A stretch of DNA of 39,208 nt from positions 244,637-283,844 of the forward strand of contig NW_019091645.1 of NCBI RefSeq assembly GCF_001949145.1, given 5' to 3'. The translations under genes and the position numbers were made by a program. The stretch comes from Acanthaster planci. Taxonomy: Eukaryota; Echinodermata; Asteroidea; Valvatida; Acanthasteridae. This document shows, one piece after another, positions 1-8,945 of the stretch. The notes under the pieces are model-generated. The model made no database searches and was not told the origin of the DNA. It worked only from the letters and a program-made list of their open reading frames with translations. Position 1 is the first letter of the stretch. Each line of letters opens with the position of its first letter.

Positions 1-210
1 GGGTTAGGGTTAAAGGGTTACAGAAATAGAAAACATTTAGTTCTTGTGAAGTATTTCAACATAACAATAACTTTTATGTAACCATTTCAAAAACATCATA
101 AATTTAATGTTTATCCCATTAATTGTGACCGCAAAATAAATAAAAATATCCTGTGTTTCCCCGCCAACAAAAATCCCCTTTTGGCCATTTGCGCTCCCAG
201 GCTGAGTGGA

Positions 211-218
211 TGACGTCA
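211..218. promoter_or_regulatory. CRE-like palindrome TGACGTCA
   Basis: A perfect eight-base cAMP-response-element consensus lies about 190 bases upstream of the zinc-finger open frame. If this stretch is the promoter or first intron it could bind CREB/ATF factors. Single matches to an eight-base word are weak evidence. Confidence 0.25.
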
Positions 219-403
219 GTGCCAGAACGACGTACAGTGTTCATGCATTGCAATGTTTCAACATTATTAAGCATTTTTGCTCAGAATTGTATCTTAGCAC
301 ACTTGTGTGAAGTGCACGTCTATCGTCATATCAAGTCCTGAAACAAAAATTATTGTTTTGTTTTTTTACAAAGTACACCTGAACACTGCTTGTATGCAAG
401 GCT

Positions 404-2566
404 GTGAAGATGATGACTGTTTTTCGGAGAGTCATGCTGCTTTTTTTTTTTCATTTTGCAGTGGTCTCAGAATACACAAGAAGCAACCTGGATGAAGACA
501 CCTTATTTGAAAAACTGGGAAGTTTGCGAGCGGAAGTGAGCCTCCAGAAAATCAATCACGGCGACGGAGCATTCTCCACACAAGCAGGTGAGGTGGATTC
601 TACAATAAGAGAGGAGGAGGATTTTGAGGTGGCTGAGAATGACCTCAAGGCCGAAAGGCACCTTGAGGAGGATCTGGCTTTGAATATGGATGATAGTCCC
701 GATGACTATCATGTTAATGTGATGAGAGATCGTCACAGTGAAGTTGAGAACACCATGGAAGGTATACGTACCAGCACTCCACCGCGCTCCCCTCAAAAGC
801 GACGCTCATCAGTAGGTATTGGCAGGGGACGAGCATTATTAAATGACCTTGCGACTATAAACAAGACAGCTCAGCCCAGAGGCAAGGCCTCGTCAATGTC
901 AAAGAGGCCTTTTCCGTGTCCAATTTGCCCTAAAAGGTTCAAGCAGAAGAGTCATTTGAACGAGCACGTTAGAAGGCATACTCAGGATAGGCGCTTCCCC
1001 TGCTTGGTATGTAGCAAGAGATTCTTCACTGCTCGTGAAATGAGGATGCATAATCAGAACATCCATCTCAGAAGGGCTGCCACTGAAACTAGTCCTACAT
1101 CCAACCTCAAGTCTGGTCATCCATCGCCAGGGAGGGAACCGAACTCCAACACGACAGCAGTCAGATCTCAGAAGGTAAACAAATGGCAACAATCTCTCTC
1201 TGAGATGCCATCTACCAGCCAGCACAAGCCTGGAACCAGAGCAGCCAAGGAGGGCCGAATAAAGCCTGTGAGCATTTCCGAGTCGCCCAGGATGAGCCCA
1301 GAAATGAAGCAGTCCTTTTCATGTGAGGTTTGCAAGTTCAGATTTGCAACCAAGTCAGCACTAACCACTCACATGATGAAAGGCCACTTCATGTGTCAAA
1401 TCTGTGGTATGGTGTGTCTGAGTAGAAAGAACCTCCTCAACCATCAGAAGGTACATGCTGGCAAAGATGCACCGGATCCCCCTAAATCGGCTGTTAAGCG
1501 CGCCCCCGCACTTGCGACCAGGGTCATCCGCAAAAAGTATGAGCGACTCCGAGTTAACAAGAAAGTCAAGGGGGGCTTCCAGTGCACAGTTTGTCACCAA
1601 GTTCTACGGACCGCTCAGGCGCTCGCAACCCATCAAGAATCTCACACATGTAAGGTGTGCTCCAAGGTGGTGTCATCCATCAGTCTCCACATGCGCGTTC
1701 ACACTGATGAGAGGCCGTTTGAGTGCCCCCAGTGCTCGGTGCAGTTTAAACAGAGGGCGCACCTCAAGTACCATTGGATGACCATCCACCACCGAGATGT
1801 CTACGAGTGCCATCATTGCATCAGGTTTTTTCTGGATCCAGAGGAGCTGAAAGACCATGAGCTGAAGCATAACAAGGCAGTTGTCAAGCCCAAGTATTTC
1901 TGCCGAGTGTGCGGGAGAGGTCTGTCCTCTCCTGGTCATCTTGCGAAGCACGAGAGGTTACACTCCAAGAAGAAGCCACTGTCTTGTGTGCCAACACATC
2001 CTAAGAGAGGACGAAAACCCGTGGGCACAAAGAAGCTTAAAACCTTCCGATGTCAGTACTGTACGAAAAAACTCAGATGTAAAAGCCACTTGGAGGAACA
2101 TGAGAGGATCCATACTGGAGAGAAGCCCTTCCAGTGTGACATCTGTGGTGTTTACTTCAGGACGTTGTCTTCCTGCAAAAGTCACATTAGAGGTGTTCAT
2201 AAGCAGCAGCTACCGGCTGGTTGTGGGATCAATGATGTGATCAGGAGCGAAGATCACAGAGTGGCAAAAACGTCAGGCCAGGGTTCCCGAATGGCCAGTC
2301 CCATCAGAGCCCCTATGAGTGAAGCGCCCAGATCAGACGAGGCTGAGGCAGAGTCCATTCCCTGGGAGCCACTGTTCAAGTGTCACTTCTGCGACAAGAC
2401 AAGTCTCCGCCAGACCTGTATCATTCAGCATGAGAGGCAACACACAGGAGAGAGGCCATTTTCCTGCAGATGCGGCAAGGCATTTCCGGCTGCATCTACT
2501 TTGAAGAAGCACCAGCGTGATCATTGCACTCTTGCAAAGGAAGGAAACCGATTTCTCTCAGGCTGA
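404..2566 (+). CDS. C2H2 zinc-finger protein, main (probably terminal) coding exon
   Basis: Probable nuclear DNA-binding regulator; the target is unknown. The open frame is 720 codons. About 13 C2H2 units are visible: two at residues ~170-220, two at ~305-355, five at ~392-525, two at ~548-600 and two at ~658-710, separated by Ser/Lys/Pro-rich linkers. Canonical TGEKP/TGERP linkers follow only the tenth and twelfth fingers. The sixth finger is shortened (nine residues between its second Cys and first His) and the last has C-x-C instead of C-x2-C, so both may be degenerate. Residues ~65-105 are acidic. No KRAB, SCAN, BTB or PR domain is seen. The start is doubtful: a T-rich tract ending in TTTTGCAG at 454-461 looks like a splice acceptor, so the signal-peptide-like N-terminus is probably translated intron and the true protein begins in an upstream exon. 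The orthologue was not identified. Confidence 0.85.
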   Translation: MKMMTVFRRVMLLFFFHFAVVSEYTRSNLDEDTLFEKLGSLRAEVSLQKINHGDGAFSTQAGEVDSTIREEEDFEVAENDLKAERHLEEDLALNMDDSPDDYHVNVMRDRHSEVENTMEGIRTSTPPRSPQKRRSSVGIGRGRALLNDLATINKTAQPRGKASSMSKRPFPCPICPKRFKQKSHLNEHVRRHTQDRRFPCLVCSKRFFTAREMRMHNQNIHLRRAATETSPTSNLKSGHPSPGREPNSNTTAVRSQKVNKWQQSLSEMPSTSQHKPGTRAAKEGRIKPVSISESPRMSPEMKQSFSCEVCKFRFATKSALTTHMMKGHFMCQICGMVCLSRKNLLNHQKVHAGKDAPDPPKSAVKRAPALATRVIRKKYERLRVNKKVKGGFQCTVCHQVLRTAQALATHQESHTCKVCSKVVSSISLHMRVHTDERPFECPQCSVQFKQRAHLKYHWMTIHHRDVYECHHCIRFFLDPEELKDHELKHNKAVVKPKYFCRVCGRGLSSPGHLAKHERLHSKKKPLSCVPTHPKRGRKPVGTKKLKTFRCQYCTKKLRCKSHLEEHERIHTGEKPFQCDICGVYFRTLSSCKSHIRGVHKQQLPAGCGINDVIRSEDHRVAKTSGQGSRMASPIRAPMSEAPRSDEAEAESIPWEPLFKCHFCDKTSLRQTCIIQHERQHTGERPFSCRCGKAFPAASTLKKHQRDHCTLAKEGNRFLSG
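462..2566 (+). other. Alternative exon start for the zinc-finger gene
   Basis: A pyrimidine run (about 441-455) followed by TTTTGCAG ends at 461. If used as an acceptor, the exon begins at 462 with two bases completing a codon, then reads VSEYTRSNLDEDT and onward in the zinc-finger frame. This explains the odd Phe-rich stretch just before it. The donor exon was not found within the first 400 bases. Confidence 0.5.
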
Positions 2567-4618
2567 AGCTAAACAGGCTCTGTCAAACCTATGTCACCAG
2601 TTATAGCCATGCACTGAAGCAAGTCAAGTGCACAGGTACTGTACATATACGGTATACTCATGTACTTAATTTTTACTCTGTCAATATGGATTGTAAGGGG
2701 AAACTGGAAGATACATGTACCTTCCGTCGTTCATTCCCCCTTTGCTCAGTTGCTATGCCAACACATTTAGACATAGCATCAGCTGACTATGTTAGCAAAT
2801 GTTAGTCTGTGCTCTGCAACTGAAAGGTGCACAGCACCAATCAAATGTACAGTAAAGTTAGCAGTAAAAGTGATACAAAATCATAACTTGTTTGATTTGA
2901 AAGTTAGGATAGTGGATGTGTCATTTGTTAGTGATCACAAGAATTAGTTGATGAGGATTCTGAAAAGTAACAGATACATGTACAGTATGTTTTGGACAGT
3001 CTGCATTCTGTCGATGGACAGAGCATACTGTCCAAAACATCGAGCACTCCTGTTCTTTCCAGAACCCCAGTCATTCTGATAAAAGAAGTTAGAGGGTTAA
3101 TTTGTCTCTTCATCAGAACTTGTTCTTAAGAATTAAACATGTTTTGGTGTAATAATTTTGAACAGAGCTTTGTACACCCTTTTTAATGATCAGCTGGGTC
3201 ATGGTGTTTGGTAAACTAAAATCTTTCAATCTAATTAATCTTGTTGCGTCCTAATAACATTTCCAACCGTAAAAAAATTCCTTTTAAACAGCCTGATATT
3301 TTTGATAACGCTGTATGTGTTTTGTAATTGTGTTTTTCTAGGATGTACATATAAATTGTACCATACATGCCATCAGTCTTCCCCCCGTATGGCACCATAT
3401 TGGACTTAATTATTCTTTTCTCTAAAATTGTGGATACTTTATTAGCTTTTTTTTTTAATTATGGGTGTAAATGCATTGGGGCCAAAGGTGTTGGAATTAT
3501 TGAGAATGAAATGTCCATTCATTTTGTATTTTCTTCAAAAATTCCCGGAAATTAACTTTTCCAAGATGGCACAGGTTTGGTCTTGATTTGAGTCTATGAT
3601 TCTACATAGCTGTACATATCGGTTTTTTTCCAAATTTATAAGTGTATTTTTTTATCATGTGTTTCATTATTTTAGCCTACAATTTGTCAGTTGAAAAACT
3701 GTTTAAGAAGAGATTTCTTTGTACAAAAAGGTAAGGCCACCATGTTGTGCATGATTAGCTAAAGTTCCTTGTGAACTGAAAGACTCTTATAAGAACTTAC
3801 TGTAGCATTAATGCAAGCATGCCCCCCTTCAAGCATAGAGGGAGGAGAAGTCAGGCTATTTCAGCAGTATTTCATAAAACAAGATCGTTTGAGAGCATCG
3901 AACATGTGATCACGCCACGCCAGCTTGACAGTACTGTACATCCAGTCATCGTATATCTGCGCCAATGTTGTGGATAGGCCAATGATGGGACTCTCTTCAT
4001 TTGGGGCACGTTGAGATATCCAACTTGTTTATTCAAAGAAATCTCTTTTTTACAGTGCTAAGCACATAGAGGTACTGAAAACTGGTTTATTTAACTTGAT
4101 GTATTGGGACATGTAAATGTTACAGGTGCGGTCATCATGGATTTGTGTCACTCATGGGATGGCACAGTGTTTTCAGTCTGTATAATAAGAATTTATCGAT
4201 CCCGCTACTGCCCTGCCCATTCGGGACTCTGAAAAAATTGCTTGGACGAAATTCTTAAACCTTGCAAGCGGTAATGAGAACTAGTGTTGTAGTTGTCCAA
4301 GATTTGGTTTCTGCAACCCAGTTTTGAGATGTTCGGGTGAATTTCTGGCTCACTTGAATATGAGAAAAGGTTGTGTAAACAACAATTTGAGATGGAAAAG
4401 CTAAGACTCGAAATTGATGTTTAAAACCCAAAACCTTTTTAGGTTGGCAAGGCAGGAGCTTGGAAGCTAGTGTCTAAACTCTCACTGGCGGTGATATTTG
4501 ACCCAGGCAATTTTAAGAGTGGAATTAAGGACAAGGGGTTTGAAATTGTCAATGATAAGCCTGTGTACATAGCGGAATAATATGGCATTACTGTTAATTA
4601 ATGGCTAGCCTGTGTGTG
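2567..4618 (+). other. Probable 3' UTR and downstream DNA of the zinc-finger gene
   Basis: There is no credible coding sequence here. It is A/T-rich with several TACATGTA words. An ATTAAA at 3132-3137 is a possible poly(A) signal, and AATAAA occurs farther on at 4740, 5155 and 5492. The actual transcript end cannot be fixed from sequence alone. Confidence 0.4.
2987..3040 (+). other. Strong hairpin in probable 3' UTR
   Basis: ATGTTTTGGACAGT (2987-3000) is the exact reverse complement of ACTGTCCAAAACAT (3027-3040). Inside the loop TCTGTC (3007-3012) pairs with GACAGA (3017-3022) around a four-base loop, and TGC/GCA add three more pairs. The result is a nearly continuous 54-base hairpin. It could be an RNA structure, a short foldback repeat or a miRNA-like precursor, although it is shorter than most pre-miRNAs. 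Confidence 0.6.
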
Positions 4619-4852
4619 TATGCACACTACTCAAATAAGTTAAGGACTACTTTTTTTTCTTAACTTGTATTTTTTTTCCAAGCAATGAGTGGGGTATAGT
4701 TTTTTTATTTTTTGTTTGTCTAGATGATGTTCTCATTGGAATAAAAAACAATTTAAAAGTATGCAATGATGCAAGAGGCATTCAGCAGTAAACTATCCCA
4801 TAAAAAAGTATACACAGAATAGAACGTGGTCCTTAACTTGTTTGTGTTGTAT
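4619..4852. mobile_element. Mariner-type MITE (non-autonomous, palindromic)
   Basis: The ends are inverted: CAAATAAGTTAAGGAC near 4632 matches the reverse complement of GTCCTTAACTTGTTTG near 4838. A second inner inverted pair, GGTATAGTTT near 4693 and AAACTATCCC near 4791, extends the palindrome. TA dinucleotides flank both ends, as expected for the TA target of Tc1/mariner elements. There is no transposase frame, so it is a short derivative about 230 bases long. Assignment to Tc1/mariner rests on end sequence and TA flanks only. Confidence 0.6.
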
Positions 4853-7800
4853 AACTAGCTTCATGTAATGGCCTGGTACTGATGACATGAATATACCTTA
4901 GCTGACTGACGGATGAGTTGTCTTATTTGACCTGTGTTCAATCAGTTTAGAGACTTCAGTAACTATGTACAAGTAGCTCGCATGGGTATCTTAGAGTCAT
5001 TTTGTGCTCTGAGGGTGACAGTCCGTGGTTTTATTTTCAGACACATGTAGAGGCTAGGCTTGGAATCTTCCCGGTGGCATTCTTTTGGACCTTGAATGTT
5101 GAGAACGGTGACAAAAAGTGGTGGAGCGTAATTTTTGGAGAACTCTCATGACAAAATAAAGTTTACTCAAGCCACATGACTCTCCAAAGGTTGAAAACGG
5201 GAGGAAACAAGCCCAGTTCTATAAAACTGCAAGAGGTCATCCGAGTGTAATTGTTACTAAGGTATTAATGTACATGTGGATGATTTGTAATTAACAAATG
5301 TAATTTTAATTTCTGTGAGCCATGTTGTGATTTGTTTTAAGGCGGTTTAACTTAAAAATACTCGAAAAGTTGAATGTTCCTGCGCACAATGAAGAGGTAA
5401 GATTGAGGTTGACTGTGAGGTTTAGGTGGAATGGATCGCGCCATTTGTTATTTTTATTTTGGTCATGGTTTTATTTCTGATAAAACGTCTCAATAAATAC
5501 ATGTATCACCTACAAGTTCACACTTTTGGTGGGAAGAGAGCATTTTGTTTTCCGAGTAGCTTGACTTACTGATGATCATGCCCGAGGGAGAAAAGTTTGT
5601 CGCTTTATCTTTATGCCATTCCATAAGGAACATTGTCTGGGACTTTTATGAGTTGATTATGTTCTTCCAAAGTTGATAAGCGCTAGCCTGGGGGCCATAT
5701 TGGATTTCATCTGGCATTGCAATTATCTGCCTTTCCTTTCACAGCAAAGGTTAACCCTCGTCTGTCCATTCGACAACAAACTTTTTGAAATGGTATCCCG
5801 TGGTGTGTATCTGTCAGAGCTGGCAATATTTCCATTCAGATTTCGGAGGGTCAAACCACCAAAATAGGCGTAGAAAATGAAACATCGGGTACATGAACTT
5901 GTATTTTACCATTTCACTGTTGCCCCGGCAACTAGCGACGCATGTCTTGTGAATTACAAGTCGCCCTGTGTGAGCCCACTAAGCTCGTTGGCATTTGTTC
6001 TTTAATATCACCTACATTTCGCGGGTGGCTACCTTGGGAAAAAAGTGCAAGGGGAAAAGCATTATTTTCGTCGGGTATATTGGCGGGGGCAAATCCAGCG
6101 TGAAGTAAACTTTGTTTCATAAGAGGCTCTGTCACTATAAATTCATTTTTTTATGAGACCTTCTTCCTTCTTCGTTTAAATAATTCATGCGAGTAATTTT
6201 GCCCTGTTGCATGTTTTCACTAAGTTCTGCTCCCAGACTGGCTATGATATTATTGAGCGAGTAACTTCGAAGTCAGGGTGATGGTCGGGACGACGAGTCG
6301 ATGACGTCTCCGCTGTTTAGTCCTCGAGCATTTTGTGGCACGTGGATTGGATAATTTGGGAAATGTTAAGAATGATGAAATTTAGCTGGACTGGAATTAG
6401 CTTCGTGGGCGGAGATTTTTAAAAGGTCATCCTTGTAAGGGGAGAGAGAGAGTGCGTGACACCGAACACGGCATAGGGGTCCTAGGCCACGCCTCTAAGT
6501 TCAATTATGTGTGCGCATAATGTCAGCGACTTGAAGGAGGGATGATTGTGTAATCCCCCTGGCCAAAAAGTCGAAAGTTATACCCCGTCCCCAGGTTCTC
6601 CGTCTATGGTAAACTTAATTCTATGCAAATATTGGGGCAAGACGGACCCTAACACTAGTGGCATACCCGGGGGTGCCCCCCCCTTCCAGGTTCTCCCACT
6701 AAAAAACAGATATTGAACATGGCTAACAAAGCTTTTCCGCAAAAAAACCTGCACCACTGAAAGGTGGTGCCCCCCCCCATAAGATGCTGGTGCCCCCTTT
6801 ATGCCTTCCCCTACTAAGTAAAATCCTAGCCACGCCACTGCCCAGCACCACTCTATTTTAACATGGAGGAATAAGAACATTAGTGATCGCCTCATCTCGG
6901 TCCATGATTTAAATCAGGCATAAATTGCCCAAGTGGCGATAAAGCTTCCTCAAAACTTAGGTGGTTGCTATGGGGTGAGAGTCTTTTATCTAGAATCAAA
7001 AAACAGCGGTTAAGTCATTAAAAAAAAGGAAAGGAAATTCCCAGATGAGGAAATGAGCTTTGATTTGATTTTTTTCCGTGATTGTTTCTTGTTTGACATT
7101 AACAAATTTTGTTGACTATGGAATTTTGGCCATTAATTTTGACCAAAGTCTGTGGCGCCCCCAAGAGATTATGCAATGTCATGTCCGGCTGGTAAGGTTG
7201 GTTGAATTTCGTGGGGTGACAAGCGTAAAACTGTCTTCCGACTGCCGGCGCATGTGACAGTGACAATGACAGGTGCGGCCAAGAAAGTCACGAAGTGCCC
7301 CTTAGACCAAGTTGGAGAACTGCAGCTGTTCTAATCGCACTCTGCAAAGTACGTAGGCTTTGGAATGTTTGGTCCTCCGTTGTGACTGTGCTGTAAAAAC
7401 TTCATTAACTTACAACTGTGCAAGTTAGGCCTACATAAGTTAGGCCTAAAACAAAAGGTGAGTGATTCTGGTTGTCATGGCCCACGAAAGGGACATGAAT
7501 AAATGAGTGAGGGTTTATTTAGAAACTCATTTTCTTAAATAGGAAATTGTGATAGCAATTTGTCCCTTTTTGCATGCTGTAGGCCTACATCATGCATCAT
7601 ACACGTGTCGTGTGTGTAGCTCCATCCATATGATCATGTCCATTTAATTTCCAATTTAAAAATTTTTGAAATGTCTGGTGAAATCAGCATTTGATTCATT
7701 GAAATAAGGCACAATTTTACAAACATATGACAAAAGAGAACGCCGGGTTGTGTAAGGTGAGAAAGGCTGGGGCCTATATGTGTCACGGACATCACGATGA

Positions 7801-8246
7801 TATGGGGTAGGATAATAATTGTAATTGACATTAAACTGTTTGTCCGAGTTATAACTTAGGAGTCGGGACTACAAAGACATCAACACGATGAAAGATGAGT
7901 CTTGAATCTAGTTAGTTGAAAGCATTACCGATCAATTTCCAACAATTCATCACGACTGACAACAGGGACAGTGGCCATAGCGGCAGTTGCAACATGGAGC
8001 TTTCCTGCCTCCATGGTTGCAAAGTTGAACTTGGTTTGCCGATTGTCTGCATTGAGTCGCCAGATTACACTTAGAAATCTATGATGTACCTGTCTATAAG
8101 TACGCAAGCTGGCATGAACAGTGTGCACATCGCGCACAGCGATGCCTCTTTCTCACTTCACTCATTTTGTCCATTTTCTCTTTACATACCATACATGTAC
8201 ATGTACCGGTAGTTCTATGCATCAAGTGATGTCCAAACAAGCCAGG
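4853..8246. other. Intergenic stretch between zinc-finger and lipase genes
   Basis: I see no gene. The open frames are short and lack recognisable domains. The stretch contains AATAAA words at 5155 and 5492, an adenine/guanine run near 6440, TAGGCCTA words near 7427 and 7580, and the poly-C dispersed repeat annotated separately at 6640-6845. Confidence 0.5.
6640..6845 (-). repeat. Dispersed poly-C repeat with conserved end, reverse orientation
   Basis: Runs of C interleaved with GGTGCCCCC words end in CCTAGCCACGCCACTGCCCA at 6824-6843. The reverse complement of that end closely resembles GGGCAGTGACGTAACTAGGG at 34034-34053, so the two loci share a terminus in opposite orientations. No open frame or clear target-site duplication was identified. 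Confidence 0.55.
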
Positions 8247-8400
8247 TAATAATAAACAATAATTTTGTCATTTATGAAGCGCAAATTTCATATAGATATG
8301 TTCAAATGCGCTGTACAATGAAGACATTCAGGGTGGAACAATGAATGGTTGAGCCGATGGCATACAAGGGTGCCTCTGGCAGCCACCAAACGACCCACAT
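8247..8400. repeat. Dispersed repeat of the 'CATTTAT-AGCGC' type
   Basis: An A/T-rich lead (AATAATAAACAATAATTTTG) is followed by CATTTATGAAGCGC and later AAATGCGCTGTACAATGA. This combination resembles a dispersed repeat type familiar from marine invertebrate genomes. It abuts the SINE at 8431-8609 and may be the tail part of the same composite element. Confidence 0.4.
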
Positions 8401-8430
8401 TCTCTGACATCAGTAAAGAGGAGACAAAAG

Positions 8431-8609
8431 AAGCAGTTCCAGTTTTAGAGGCGGGAGGAAAACCCCAGAGGTATTCGTCTGGGTAAAACCCACGGAGTCA
8501 GGTACATGTAGGGACTGAAACCCAATCTGCATGTGGACTGGGCCGGGAGTTGAACCCGGGCCACAAGAGGTGGGAGGCGAGGAAAGAACTACCTTGCCAA
8601 CCCGACTCC
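8431..8609 (-). repeat. tRNA-derived SINE, copy A
   Basis: On the minus strand the element opens with GGAGTCGGGTTGGCAAGGTA, an approximate pol III A-box region, and carries a perfect B box GGTTCAACTCC (8546-8556 on +). It continues into a body with a GTCCACATGCAGA segment and a GTGGGTTTTACCCAGACGAA segment. A diverged copy lies at 17552-17745 in the same orientation. It sits about 240 bases upstream of the lipase start codon. Confidence 0.7.
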
Positions 8610-8844
8610 CCACATGGATATGAATTCTTTGAATATTAAAGTTCACTTTTCAAAGCAAGATGTAAAGTATGACTACTGTACATTCATTGATAAAAAAGAT
8701 ATACTGTATATACATGTGAGTTCATTTCTCCCAATTTACTGTTTTCATTAAAAAGGTTCACCGCTGTGAAGAATAAGCAATTAACGCATGCACTTCCGTC
8801 TCTGTGATTGGACATTGTTGAATCGTCACTTTGCTGCCGTCATC

Positions 8845-8945
8845 ATGTGGCCATTTACAAAAAGTGCAGATGCTGGCATATTGCCAGGGCATGGCAAGTA
8901 CTCCGTTGGCTGCATGGATATCATGTGTGATACCACCATCCACGG
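8845..8945 (+). CDS. PAF acetylhydrolase exon 1
   Basis: It encodes MWPFTKSADAGILPGHGKYS then VGCMDIMCDTTIHG. The GC-x-D-x-M pattern is typical of the family N-terminus. The donor GTGAGC leaves two bases (GG) that join G at 10495 to make Gly34. The exon is too short and broken to stand out by length; it was found by matching the family and the codon phase. Confidence 0.85.

Noticed and set aside
1-12. GGGTTAGGGTTA at the window start as a telomere
   Set aside because: Only two TTAGGG-type units followed by ordinary sequence; not a telomere array, at most an interstitial trace.
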